Shown: positions 40,337-48,219, counted from the first letter of the stretch. The stretch is 64,000 bases of DNA from Candidatus Saccharimonadales bacterium (GCA_035317825.1 DATHGB010000025.1:36671-100670), one strand, 5' to 3'. The notes: generated by a model not told the origin, from the letters alone. Numbers and translations: made by a program.

Positions 40337-40720
40337 CTATAAAATAGTGTCCTTTTTGTGGTTCTTTTTTATCTCCAGCCAATTTTTCCTGCGCTCTTTT
40401 GGATCTGTCGAGGTGAATTTTTCAACCGGGTATTTTATGGCGCTTTTTTCTAACTTTTTCATGATTGCTTCACTAATGTCGATATCGTAATGCTTGGCAA
40501 ACTGGATGGCGTAAATCAAAACATCGGCAAGTTCGTCCGATAGCTCATGCATGTCACCGACTGGCTCTTCTTGCCATTGGTAATGTTCAAGTAATTCATT
40601 CGCTTCAAGCGACATAGAGATCGCGATTCCTCTTGCGGGGATAGCCTCCCAGTGTCTTTCGAGAGCGTGTTGGATAACAGCTTGAGTGGCATCCTCGAAC
40701 GTGGGTTTTTTTGCGGTCAT
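40337..40720 (-). CDS. MazG-like nucleotide pyrophosphohydrolase
   Basis: A 127-residue all-helical protein: AISMSLEANELLEHYQW and ELSDELADVLIYAIQF are the paired acidic helices (E-x2-E and E-x2-D) binding magnesium in MazG-type enzymes. Hydrolyses non-canonical NTPs or dNTPs. Overlaps the xth stop by four bases, so it is co-translated with the exonuclease and both may be repair and clean-up genes. Confidence 0.88.
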   Translation of the reverse strand: MTAKKPTFEDATQAVIQHALERHWEAIPARGIAISMSLEANELLEHYQWQEEPVGDMHELSDELADVLIYAIQFAKHYDIDISEAIMKKLEKSAIKYPVEKFTSTDPKERRKNWLEIKKNHKKDTIL

Positions 40721-41517
40721 ACTTTTATCTCGATACTAATCGGACAGTGATCAGACCCCAAGACGTCAGGGTGAATTTCGGCGTTTACGATTTTGTCGGA
40801 GATGCCCTTACTGGCCATCCAGTAATCTATCCGCCATCCGACATTTCGGGCACGGGCGTTCGCCCAGTGTGTCCACCAGGTGTAGGCGTCGGCTTTATCT
40901 GGATGCTGTGCGCGGTATGTATCGGTGTAGCCGGCTTTTACGAAATCGCCGAAGCGCTCACGCTCTTCATCAGTGAACCCGTGTTTGCCAATATTTGGTT
41001 TTGGATTGGCAAGGTCGATTTCTTCATGAGCAACGTTTAAATCGCCGCAAAAAAGAACGGGCTTGGATTTTTCAAGCGTTTGAACGTGTTCTAGGAATGC
41101 CGGGTCCCATTGTTTGTAGCGAAGGTCAAGTCGGGATAAGTCCCCTTTGGAATTTGGCGTGTAGACGGTAACGACGTAAAAATCTTCAAATTCAGCGCTA
41201 ATAATCCTACCCTCTTTGTTAGGGTCGCCGTAACTATTGTCTGCCAGGCCATATTTTTTGGCGATATCGTCAGTAAACCCCTTGGTCACACTGAGGGGCG
41301 TTGTTTTGGTAAAAATGGCTGTGCCGCTATACCCTTTTTTGCCGGCGCTGTTCCAGTATTCTTCGTAGCCAGGCATGTCGATGACGGCTTGGCCCTGTTC
41401 GGCTTTTGTTTCTTGCAGGCAAAGAATATCTGGTTGATGCTTTGCGATAAATTCTTGAAACGTGCCTTTGTTCACGACGGCACGAATTCCGTTGACGTTC
41501 CATGAGTATAATTTCAT
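40717..41517 (-). CDS. xth: Exodeoxyribonuclease III / AP endonuclease
   Basis: A 266-residue endonuclease/exonuclease of base-excision repair. Motifs: LYSWNVNGIRA, LCLQETKAEQ (catalytic Glu), GDLNVAHEEIDLANP, and GSDHCPISIEI with the Asp-His pair. Length and motif order are standard. TATACT (plus strand 41524-41529) ends six bases before the ATG. Confidence 0.95.
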   Translation of the reverse strand: MKLYSWNVNGIRAVVNKGTFQEFIAKHQPDILCLQETKAEQGQAVIDMPGYEEYWNSAGKKGYSGTAIFTKTTPLSVTKGFTDDIAKKYGLADNSYGDPNKEGRIISAEFEDFYVVTVYTPNSKGDLSRLDLRYKQWDPAFLEHVQTLEKSKPVLFCGDLNVAHEEIDLANPKPNIGKHGFTDEERERFGDFVKAGYTDTYRAQHPDKADAYTWWTHWANARARNVGWRIDYWMASKGISDKIVNAEIHPDVLGSDHCPISIEIKV

Positions 41518-41590
41518 ATTTTTAGTATATCAGTTCGATACGGCCACTTCTTACATACTACGGTATATAGGAAGTAGTTGGTATGACAAG

Positions 41591-41809
41591 CTAAGGCGAG
41601 GCGTTGCTGTTTGCGCGAGCTGGGATCTTCCGCGCAAACAGCAACCAAGTATGCCTAGGTGTCTTCCCTCGTGTGGCAGGTCGCCTTGGCGGCGGCGTCT
41701 TCTTCTCGGGTTTCTTCTCGGCCGGCTTCTTTTTAGGCTCGGGCACGGGCGTTCCTCTCTGGTTAGGACTTGGGTGCTGCCTGAAGTAAGACGGACCGTA
41801 TTGATCCAT
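41591..41809 (-). CDS. Small Pro/Lys-rich protein, unrecognised
   Basis: A 72-residue low-complexity protein: MDQYGPSYFRQHPSPNQ, then a Pro/Lys/Glu-rich middle (PEPKKKPAEKKPEKKTPPP) and a basic end. In frame just upstream, ATG ACT GAA GAG TAG has the better ribosome site (AAGGAG), so either a four-codon leader or a nonsense break precedes it. A 15-pair perfect hairpin (41603-41617 with 41631-41645) lies inside its last codons. It is the downstream member of a close GC-rich pair with the 41877 gene. Confidence 0.5.
   Translation of the reverse strand: MDQYGPSYFRQHPSPNQRGTPVPEPKKKPAEKKPEKKTPPPRRPATRGKTPRHTWLLFARKIPARANSNASP
41603..41645. repeat. 15-pair hairpin inside the 41591 gene
   Basis: GTTGCTGTTTGCGCG and its exact complement, loop of 13 bases. 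No T-run on either side. Confidence 0.7.
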
Positions 41810-41876
41810 CTACTCTTCAGTCATCAGAGCTCCTTAGCTTGTCGGTGTTGTCAGTAGAGCGGACGGCGTCGATGGT

Positions 41877-42026
41877 TTAGGGCTCATCGAAGGGGCGTGG
41901 CCTGTCGTGTTCGCGCGCGATGGCCCCAAGGGCTGCCAGCACGATAACGATCGCGGCAATCCCGAGGACGGCTACCACTACGACGAGGGCGACCTTGCCC
42001 AGGGCGCTCTGAGGCATGAGCTTCAC
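41877..42026 (-). CDS. Small single-helix membrane protein
   Basis: 49 residues from the GTG at 42026, five bases after AAGGAGG: VKLMPQSALGK, a hydrophobic helix (VALVVVVAVLGIAAIVIVL), then a charged end HDRPRPFDEP. GC-rich codons. No family recognised; small one-helix proteins of this kind can be regulators of membrane complexes or toxins, but nothing shows either. The leader holds a 14-pair hairpin and a box shared with the 42321 and 43097 genes. Confidence 0.55.
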   Translation of the reverse strand: MKLMPQSALGKVALVVVVAVLGIAAIVIVLAALGAIAREHDRPRPFDEP

Positions 42027-42064
42027 GAAAACCTCCTTGTTAGGGTTCGGACCCACCGTCTTGG

Positions 42065-42104
42065 GCCTCAAGATAGCTGCTCGTTAAAATAGCTATCTTG
42101 AGGC
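42065..42104 (-). promoter_or_regulatory. 14-pair leader hairpin of the 41877 gene
   Basis: GCCTCAAGATAGCT with its perfect complement around a 12-base loop, in the 5' leader. Equivalent leader hairpins precede the 43097 and 42321 genes. Confidence 0.65.
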
Positions 42105-42202
42105 TCAAACGCTCTTTTTGACATGTTAAATATCGCTCGACACTGAAAAAGCGCCTAAGCTACTTTATATGATGACATTTTCCGTGTTGGCGAACAACTG
42201 TA

Positions 42203-42279
42203 CGGTGAATATAGCCACAACACATATTAGAAAATATGAACTGTGGGAATACCAAGTCAAGAGCATGCTATTCCTCGGC
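42203..42279 (-). repeat. Conserved 3' module, copy 1 (after the 42321 gene)
   Basis: About 75 bases similar to 42977-43047: a GGAATA...TATTCC stem whose loop holds the gene-specific arm CAAGTCAAGAGCATGC (42253-42268), then a CCACA...TGTGG stem with inner ATATT/AATAT. The flanking proteins are unrelated. Confidence 0.7.
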
Positions 42280-42309
42280 AGGGCCGGAGACGCGATGTCC
42301 CCAGCCCTG
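42279..42309 (-). terminator. Hairpin after the 42321 gene
   Basis: Thirteen pairs (two G-T) around a five-base loop, between the stop codon and the conserved 3' module. No T-run. Confidence 0.7.
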
Positions 42310-42320
42310 CGCTGAGTGGA

Positions 42321-42785
42321 TCAGGCTACGTGGCCAGGCGGGATCTTGCCGGCCTCGGTCCTCGGAGTCGGCGTCGGATCGCCGGCCGCCGGGACGGATA
42401 GCGTGCCCTTGGCATTGCTGAGACGCTTGTCGCCGTCGAGCTGTTCGGCGTCGCCGGCCGCCAGGATGCCGTTCGCGGGGGTGTTGGTGAAGCGGTCGCT
42501 GGTCGACGTGTTGCCGTCGGACTTCGCGCCGTCGGTGCTGGATGTTGCCGGGGGATTGGTCGGCTGGGTGTAGTAGCGGTAGCCGTCCTTCGCGTGCTTG
42601 CGGCGGCTGCGCTCCCGCCGCGCTTCGGGGCTGAACTTCTTCGTCACCCACGACGCGCCGATGATGGCGAGAACTGTGGCGATCAGGCCGGCCTTCCCCT
42701 TCTTGGACGAGGGGACGAGCGAGCTTGCGCGTAACGATTTGATGCTCAAGGCAATACTCTCTTTCCGTGCTTGGTCCGTGTCCAT
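42321..42785 (-). CDS. GC-rich small membrane protein, unrecognised
   Basis: 154 residues from ATG 42785 (MDTDQARKES). One hydrophobic helix (KAGLIATVLAIIGASWVTKK, about residues 30-50), a basic stretch RRERSRRKHAKDGYRYY, then a polar Thr/Pro/Asp-rich tail ending PPGHVA, probably exposed. The longer frame upstream runs through the leader hairpin and is discarded. No clear ribosome site. Consensus-like promoter, leader hairpin, terminator and 3' module make it a complete unit. Function unknown. Confidence 0.55.
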   Translation of the reverse strand: MDTDQARKESIALSIKSLRASSLVPSSKKGKAGLIATVLAIIGASWVTKKFSPEARRERSRRKHAKDGYRYYTQPTNPPATSSTDGAKSDGNTSTSDRFTNTPANGILAAGDAEQLDGDKRLSNAKGTLSVPAAGDPTPTPRTEAGKIPPGHVA

Positions 42786-42954
42786 GATCTCTGAATGATC
42801 CTGAACTCCGGGACAAATATTTACTTTATGTAAAGAACCTATCTGTTCCAGAGTCCAAAATGTATGCTCTTGACTTGTGAAAAAGCGACTCTCGAAGACA
42901 GGTCTTGCCTGAAAGTCTGTTCTCGACATTAACACCTATTGGTATATGCGTCAA
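42786..42954 (-). promoter_or_regulatory. Promoter and structured leader of the 42321 gene
   Basis: TTGACG (plus strand 42949-42954), 17 bases, TAATGT (42926-42931) on the minus strand. The leader then carries GAGAGTCGCTTTTTCACAAG, matching the leader of the 43097 gene, the inverted-repeat arm, and a hairpin ending near 42824. Confidence 0.6.
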
Positions 42955-42976
42955 TGTTTAGGATAAAGTTTAAAGG

Positions 42977-43047
42977 GGTGAGTATATAACCACAATCTAC
43001 ATCCGAAGATATAAACAGTGGGAATACGCCAAGAGTAAGTATTCCGC
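42977..43047 (-). repeat. Conserved 3' module, copy 2 (after the 43097 gene)
   Basis: Same layout as 42203-42279: GGAATAC...GTATTCC stem with the arm GCCAAGAGTAAGT in its loop, and a CCAC...GTGG stem closing on TTCG (minus strand). Confidence 0.7.
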
Positions 43048-43049
43048 GG

Positions 43050-43089
43050 CTCAAGGCCGAGGGAGCGCTAGGCACTCCCCGGCCTTGAG
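43050..43089 (-). terminator. Hairpin after the 43097 gene
   Basis: A stem of about 17 pairs with one bulge; CTCAAGGCCG pairs perfectly at the base. Confidence 0.8.
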
Positions 43090-43096
43090 CAAAGCG

Positions 43097-43471
43097 TCAG
43101 GTGCGGTAGATGGGGTCATCCCCGCCCGGCAGGTTGAGGCCGAGGTCGGCCGGCCGGCCGATGTCTGCCAGCGTGGTTCCGCCCTGGGCGAACCGGCTGA
43201 GCTGGTCGTCCGTGAGCGCGAACTCGTTGAGCTTCTTGGTCGCCGCCTTGACGCCGGCGCCGAACGCGATCCGCTCGGCTTCGGCGTGGTCGCCGTTGTA
43301 GGCGGCTTCCTCGAGCAGCGCCCGAACCTCAGGAGACATGTTCGCCATCATCTCCGGGGTGAACTTGGTGAAACCGATCGTCGCGAGGAGTTCCTCGATG
43401 GCCGGCCTGTCGGGTCGCGTGATGTCCGCGTTCGACACGCCGGCGCCGAAGGGCTTTGATGCGTCGTTCAT
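43097..43471 (-). CDS. GC-rich soluble accessory protein, unrecognised
   Basis: 124 residues from ATG 43471 (MNDASKPFGAGVSNAD...), all helical by appearance: PAIEELLATIGFTKFTPEMM, EVRALLEEAAYNGDHAEAE, and FALTDDQLSRFAQGG, ending DDPIYRT. The segment LTDDQLSRFAQGG is reminiscent of leader-peptide (Nif11-like) helices, a weak likeness only. Promoter, 90-base leader with a hairpin (43514-43558), terminator and 3' module as in the 42321 gene, but no protein similarity to it. Confidence 0.6.
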   Translation of the reverse strand: MNDASKPFGAGVSNADITRPDRPAIEELLATIGFTKFTPEMMANMSPEVRALLEEAAYNGDHAEAERIAFGAGVKAATKKLNEFALTDDQLSRFAQGGTTLADIGRPADLGLNLPGGDDPIYRT

Positions 43472-43513
43472 GGTTTTCTCGTTTCTTCTACGTGAACCTG
43501 GCTCTGCTAGCTC

Positions 43514-43558
43514 GGGTTCCGAGGTAGATATTCGTTCAGAATACCTATCTTGGAACCC
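43514..43558 (-). promoter_or_regulatory. Leader hairpin of the 43097 gene
   Basis: GGGTTCC...GGAACCC with AGGTAG-type inner pairing; the CAAGATAG side matches the leader of the 41877 gene. Confidence 0.6.
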
Positions 43559-43622
43559 AAGTTTACTTACTCTTGGCTTGTTAAAAAACGACACTTCGGG
43601 TTTAACTGAAGGTCATAAATAT

Positions 43623-43651
43623 ATATTAGCATTTATTATAGTTTTTGTCAA
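43623..43651 (-). promoter_or_regulatory. Promoter of the 43097 gene
   Basis: Minus strand TTGACA, 17 bases, TAATAT. Confidence 0.75.
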
Positions 43652-43669
43652 TAACTAGAAGGATATTCA

Positions 43670-44146
43670 CTACCGTTGTTTGATAGCTCGCGCCGCATCG
43701 CGATCGGCATCTCGGCGCTTGATCGTTTCGCGTTTGTCGTAGTTCTTTTTACCTTTACCGAGTGCGATGACGACTTTGATAAACCTGCCGGTTGTCAGCA
43801 GTTTGGTCGGCACGATTGTCATGCCTTCTTTTTTGCTGATCATCAAACGGTCTATTTGTTTCCGGCTGGCTAAAAGTTTGCGCGGTTCGGTGTCTATAGT
43901 GCGCGCTCCCACCACTCCCTTTTGGTTCAATTTAAGACTAAAGCTGGCGTTATTAAGCCACAACTCGTTATTGCGAATGCTGACGAAAGATCCCTTTAAC
44001 TGAATATGACCATCCCGCGCGGCGCGAACTTCGGGGCCAGTTAGAACAAGCCCGGCGACGATTTCTTCGCCCAGTTCATAATCAAACCTCGCCCGTCGGT
44101 TAACGACGGCCTTTGTTCGATCGGATGGTTTTTTCTTACCTGCCAT
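43670..44146 (-). CDS. smpB: SsrA-binding protein SmpB
   Basis: 158 residues from ATG 44146 (MAGKKKPSDR). Partner of tmRNA in rescue of stalled ribosomes. Typical parts: NRRARFDYELGEEIVAGLVL, GPEVRAARDGHIQLKGSFV, ELWLNNASFSL, RKLLASRKQIDRLM and a basic C-terminal tail that enters the decoding site. TACAAT ends nine bases before the start. The tmRNA gene itself is not seen in the window. Confidence 0.95.
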   Translation of the reverse strand: MAGKKKPSDRTKAVVNRRARFDYELGEEIVAGLVLTGPEVRAARDGHIQLKGSFVSIRNNELWLNNASFSLKLNQKGVVGARTIDTEPRKLLASRKQIDRLMISKKEGMTIVPTKLLTTGRFIKVVIALGKGKKNYDKRETIKRRDADRDAARAIKQR

Positions 44147-44201
44147 AATTACTTTATTGTAACAGATGTGGTCTGCTTGTTTGATAGTGTACACTGGAGG
44201 T

Positions 44202-44900
44202 ATGTATAAACGCATTCTACTCAAACTCTCAGGTGAACAACTTCAAGGTAAATATGATGGCGGATTTGACGCCGAAACGGCTGCATGGATTGCAGAGGAA
44301 ATCAAAAAGGTAAAAGATTCTCAAGTTGTCGTTATGATTGGTGGCGGTAACTATGCTCGGGGTGCGCAACTAGTGGGCGGCGGTGTTCAGCGTGTGACCG
44401 CCGATAATATTGGCATGATGGGAACCATGATGAACGCGATTGCCCTTGCGGATGTATTTACGAGTAAAGGTCTCAGCGCGCGGGCTTTGACGAACATCAA
44501 AGCCGACCAGGTAGCTGACCAGTTCACCCATCGCCGGGCACTTAGCCACCTTGAAAAAGGCCGCGTGGTTATCGTGGCTGGTGGTATCGGACGTCCTTAC
44601 CTTACGACGGACACTGCTGCTGTTAGCCTTGCGCTTGAACTTGAATGCGACGCGATTCTAAAAGCTACCAAAGTCGATGGCGTATACGACAGTGACCCTG
44701 CTAAGAATCCATCAGCGAAAAAATACGACACGATCACCCTGCAAGACGCGGTCGAACAGCCTGAAATTCGCGTTATGGACAAAGCTGCTATGGCACTAGC
44801 GTATGACCATAACCAGCCTCTCATTATCTTTGATCTTTTAACGGAAGGTAACATTGCGAAAGCTGCTGCTGGCGACCCTGTCGGTACAACGGTTAAATAA
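44202..44900 (+). CDS. pyrH: UMP kinase
   Basis: A 232-residue hexameric UMP kinase that makes UDP. Typical start MYKRILLKLSGEQLQG, then VVMIGGGNYARGAQL, TADNIGMMGTMMNAIAL, ALTNIK and KATKVDGVYDSDPAKNP. The GGAGG ends only one base before the ATG, too close to act in the usual way, and the upstream extension is not conserved-looking; I keep the family-standard start. Opposite to smpB across 55 bases. Confidence 0.95.
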   Translation: MYKRILLKLSGEQLQGKYDGGFDAETAAWIAEEIKKVKDSQVVVMIGGGNYARGAQLVGGGVQRVTADNIGMMGTMMNAIALADVFTSKGLSARALTNIKADQVADQFTHRRALSHLEKGRVVIVAGGIGRPYLTTDTAAVSLALELECDAILKATKVDGVYDSDPAKNPSAKKYDTITLQDAVEQPEIRVMDKAAMALAYDHNQPLIIFDLLTEGNIAKAAAGDPVGTTVK

Positions 44901-44902
44901 GA

Positions 44903-45982
44903 TTATTTTTTAGCGAGTTGCTGTGCTGTTTCGTATAGAATAGTCGCGGATTTGGCCCAGTCATACTGGGCCATTTGCTTTTTGCCGTTTTCGACTAGTT
45001 TTTTAACCACTTTAGGATCGTCAAGCTTTAATACCTGTTCGGCAAATTCCTGAGGACGGTTAGGGTGTGAGAATAGTGCGCCGTCCCCTGCTACTTCGTG
45101 GAGAACAGGGAGGTTGCTGACGACTGCCGGAACACCTAGCGCTAAAGCTTCGGCGAGTGGCAAACAGAAACCTTCGTATCGGCTGGCGGTCACGAATACG
45201 GCATCGTTGGCAAGTAGTTCGGCGTATTTTTCGTCGCTGACACCGCTATGGAAAATAACGTTCGCGCCTTTAGGTATTTGCCTTTGCAATTCGGCGTGTC
45301 GCTGCGGCGTGATGCGTGACAAAAGATGGAGCGTTCGTCCCGGCAGGTACTCCATACTGGCGATGAGCGCCTCAACATTCTTGTAGCCCATAAATGTTCC
45401 CATATAGACAAGGTTTTTTGGCGCTTTACCAACTACTACGGGCTTTTTAAGAAAATCTTTTAAGATCCGCGGCGCGTTTGGAATGATGACCATCGGCCGT
45501 TTTGTCAGGTGTGCCTCTTCAATCTCTCTCTTGCTTGTTTCACTAACGGTCGCCACCATGTCCGCCCCGTTAAGTGTCATGCGCTGAGGAATATACGTCA
45601 TGTGATAGGCACGCCAGCCTAGACGGATAAGCGGGTTAAGGAATTTTGGCGGCGTGCGGTAGTGGTAATAGATGAGGTCATGGAGCATAAGGATGACTTT
45701 AAATTTGCGCCCGGTTGTCCCAAGGGTCTGCATTGGGGTAAAAACTACATCAGGATCGTATTTGTTGAGCCAGAATGACGAGAGCGGTTCAAGCGGAGAC
45801 GTCGGCGCATGGATCATAACGTACTCGGCATTTTTTGGAAGTAATTTTAGTTGCGCTTTGTTGCAAATGATAAAAGTTACAGGGGTAATTTTAGCGAGTG
45901 CCGCTCCCAGTTCAGTGCTGCAACGACTCATGCTATCGTGAAAATCGGTGCGGATAAAACGTGCATCAAAAAATAACTTCAT
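44903..45982 (-). CDS. Glycosyltransferase, GT4 family
   Basis: A 359-residue GT-B enzyme. MKLFFDARFIRTDFHDSMSR opens the N-domain; NLVYMGTFMGYKNVEALI and the donor-site region SRYEGFCLPLAEALALGVPAV (E-x7-E) place it in GT4. Moves a sugar from a nucleotide donor; acceptor unknown. TATAAT (plus strand 45993-45998) ends ten bases before the ATG 45982. It stands back to back with a second GT4 gene at 46076, so both may build one envelope glycan or glycolipid. Confidence 0.9.
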   Translation of the reverse strand: MKLFFDARFIRTDFHDSMSRCSTELGAALAKITPVTFIICNKAQLKLLPKNAEYVMIHAPTSPLEPLSSFWLNKYDPDVVFTPMQTLGTTGRKFKVILMLHDLIYYHYRTPPKFLNPLIRLGWRAYHMTYIPQRMTLNGADMVATVSETSKREIEEAHLTKRPMVIIPNAPRILKDFLKKPVVVGKAPKNLVYMGTFMGYKNVEALIASMEYLPGRTLHLLSRITPQRHAELQRQIPKGANVIFHSGVSDEKYAELLANDAVFVTASRYEGFCLPLAEALALGVPAVVSNLPVLHEVAGDGALFSHPNRPQEFAEQVLKLDDPKVVKKLVENGKKQMAQYDWAKSATILYETAQQLAKK

Positions 45983-46075
45983 ATATAGGCAAATTATATC
46001 ATGATGCAGGACCGTTGAATCTAACAATTGGTAGATCGGTCGGTCATCGACTTCACCATGGTATAATTAGGGCAT

Positions 46076-47299
46076 ATGAAAATTCTGATTGCTGCCGATT
46101 TGCATTGGCCTACAATCAATGGCGTCGCGACGTTCAGTCGCAACTTGGCCAAAGGTTTGAGCGCACGTGGACACGAAGTTTTGGTGATTGCACCAAGTCA
46201 AACAGGTAAAAGTTACGAGGAATACGACGGAAATTATTTAATAAAACGAACGGTCTCGGTGCCGTTTTTGCCTATTAACAATATACGCATTTCGGTCTCG
46301 CCCTATTTAGAGGTCCGTAAGATTATTAAAGATTTCCAGCCTGACGTTATTCACGTGCAGTCGCCACTCATGGTTGGGCTGGCGTCACTCCAGGTTGGCG
46401 GCCGAAACAATATCCCTCTGGTAGCAACCAACCACGCGATGAGTGAAAACCTAATTGAAAACATGCGGCTCTTGCTCCCGATGGCCCGCCCGATTAACCG
46501 CCTGCTCAAAGAATATGCCCGGCTGATTTATCGCAACGTATCATATATGACTTTGCCGACCGAAAGCGCGATTGGGATGTTTGGAGATACGCCCGAAAAA
46601 ATGCCGATGCCTATTGAAGCAGTCAGTAATGGCGTTGACCTTCGGCATTTTAAGCCTGGCGACGTATCTAAGGATCTTTATGACAGATTTAAGCTGCCGA
46701 CAGATCGTCCGATTGTCATGTACGTCGGCCGGCTAGACGCCGAAAAACATATCTCGACACTCGTAAAAGCGTTTACCCGCGTCCGGGAAAAGCACGATGC
46801 CCATCTTTTAGTTGTCGGTTATGGCAATGACAGCGACCGTCTGCAAGAACTTGCCCGTGATAAAGGTATTATGAGTGACACAACATTCACGGGTTTTGTC
46901 AGCGAAGAAGATAAGGAATTGCTGTACCGGCTTGGAACGGTCTACTGTATGACGTCGCCGGCTGAATTGCAGTGTATTTCAATGCTCGAGGCAATGGCCA
47001 GCGGACTGCCGGTCGTTTCGGTTGACGCTGGTCCGCTAAAAGAATTATGCCAGGATGGCCACAATGGCTATTTGTGTGAAGTTGATAATGATAGTGATAT
47101 GGCCGATAAAATTAGTAAAATTCTAAGCGATGAGAATCGCCGCCAGCAAATGGGCGTCGAGAGTCTTGCTATCGCTACGACTCACGATTTGCAGCATACC
47201 CTCGATCGTTTCGAAGCTATCTACAGCCAGGTTTTTATCTCACCCCGACGTCCGCAAAGCCGCTTGGCTGCTGCCCTTCGCCTGCGTAAACCCCGCTAA
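46076..47299 (+). CDS. Glycosyltransferase, GT4 family
   Basis: A 407-residue GT-B enzyme related to the PimB/MgtA or digalactosyl-type lipid glycosyltransferases: MKILIAADLHWPTINGVATF, VIHVQSP, NHAMSENLIE, VMYVGRLDAEKHI and SPAELQCISMLEAMASGLPV (E-x7-E). Likely adds sugar to a membrane lipid. TATAAT at 46062-46067 ends eight bases before the ATG. Its end overlaps the convergent hydrolase gene by four bases. Confidence 0.9.
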   Translation: MKILIAADLHWPTINGVATFSRNLAKGLSARGHEVLVIAPSQTGKSYEEYDGNYLIKRTVSVPFLPINNIRISVSPYLEVRKIIKDFQPDVIHVQSPLMVGLASLQVGGRNNIPLVATNHAMSENLIENMRLLLPMARPINRLLKEYARLIYRNVSYMTLPTESAIGMFGDTPEKMPMPIEAVSNGVDLRHFKPGDVSKDLYDRFKLPTDRPIVMYVGRLDAEKHISTLVKAFTRVREKHDAHLLVVGYGNDSDRLQELARDKGIMSDTTFTGFVSEEDKELLYRLGTVYCMTSPAELQCISMLEAMASGLPVVSVDAGPLKELCQDGHNGYLCEVDNDSDMADKISKILSDENRRQQMGVESLAIATTHDLQHTLDRFEAIYSQVFISPRRPQSRLAAALRLRKPR

Positions 47300-48150
47300 G
47301 GTTTTACGGGTGCGGCGGCCCACTCTTGGATGACCGTGGCTGCCTCGTCTGATGTTTCGTAGTGAATTAAATGGCCGACATTATGAATAATGTGGAGCTT
47401 GCTACCCTTTATGAGTCCTGCTAGTTGGCGCTGTTTTTCAAGCGGTGTCACGTCGTCTTTTTCACCTGCGATCAAAAGTGTCGGTACTTTGATTTGGGTC
47501 GCGACTTCGCGCACGTCATGTCCAACCGATGCTTTAAAAGCCTCAGACACAACCGTGGGGTTTGAGAACGTACTAAAATGCTGACGGTGCTGGTCACGAA
47601 TAAATGAGCGCATGTCTTTGTCCTGGGTTTTGGTCATGATAAGCGTCATGATATCCGTTGATGCTTGGCTTGAAAGCCAGATATTGCTGAGGTTTGCCGG
47701 AAGCGTCCGGCCAAGCCAGTAATAGAAAATAGCCAGGTGTGTCAGTGCGGCTTTCGAACCTTTCAGCGCAGGCGCGCCGATTGGGTTGATGAGGATAAGT
47801 TTTTCAATCGTTTTTGGTTTTTTAACGGCATAGTGACTTGCGACAATGCTTCCGAACGAATGACCAAGCAGGATCGGTTTTTCATCACCATCCATCTGTT
47901 TGATGAACTCTCCTACGAACGCAACGTACTGGTCCAGGTTATGCGTGTCTTTCGTGAAAGGATCACTTTCGCCAAAGCCTGGGAGGTCTGGAACGATAAC
48001 GTGAAAATCTTCAAGTTGGCGGACGATGCGCTCGAGCCCGTGGTGCGTTCCACGAAACCCGTGCACCATAATGATTGTCGGCCGTTTTTCGCTGTTGTAT
48101 TCCCAGTAATGTGTCGTACTGCCGTCTTTAAGCCGAAGTGTAGAATTCAT
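47296..48150 (-). CDS. Alpha/beta hydrolase
   Basis: A 284-residue hydrolase: oxyanion motif VHGFRGTHHG, nucleophile elbow GHSFGS, acid in LIAGEKDDVTP and catalytic His in HNVGHLIHYE. All three catalytic residues are present. Substrate unknown (ester, amide or lactone). Preceded by CATACT on its strand with a short distance to ATG 48150. Confidence 0.88.
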   Translation of the reverse strand: MNSTLRLKDGSTTHYWEYNSEKRPTIIMVHGFRGTHHGLERIVRQLEDFHVIVPDLPGFGESDPFTKDTHNLDQYVAFVGEFIKQMDGDEKPILLGHSFGSIVASHYAVKKPKTIEKLILINPIGAPALKGSKAALTHLAIFYYWLGRTLPANLSNIWLSSQASTDIMTLIMTKTQDKDMRSFIRDQHRQHFSTFSNPTVVSEAFKASVGHDVREVATQIKVPTLLIAGEKDDVTPLEKQRQLAGLIKGSKLHIIHNVGHLIHYETSDEAATVIQEWAAAPVKP

Positions 48151-48219
48151 ATGTATCAGTATGGCAAAAAATAAGGGAGGCGTCTAGGTGGGGCTAGCTC
48201 CACACCGTACATGGGCATA

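Larger units (their letters stand above)
41585..41843. repeat. 12-bp inverted repeat bracketing the 41591 gene
   Basis: GACAAGCTAAGG at 41585-41596 and its perfect complement CCTTAGCTTGTC at 41832-41843. One arm covers the ribosome site, the other the stop codon. Confidence 0.7.
42253..42877. repeat. Inverted repeat bracketing the 42321 gene (15/16)
   Basis: CAAGTCAAGAGCATGC at 42253-42268 against GTATGCTCTTGACTTG at 42862-42877: 15 of 16 complementary. One arm is in the leader, the other in the loop of the 3' module. Confidence 0.75.
43028..43577. repeat. 13-bp inverted repeat bracketing the 43097 gene
   Basis: GCCAAGAGTAAGT at 43028-43040 and its perfect complement ACTTACTCTTGGC at 43565-43577. 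Confidence 0.75.

Noticed and set aside
41585..43600. Integron-like gene cassette array
   Set aside because: The GGAATA stems after two genes are conserved, but there are no attC core boxes (RYYYAAC...GTTRRRY), no integrase in the window, and the repeats bracket genes instead of lying once behind each gene.
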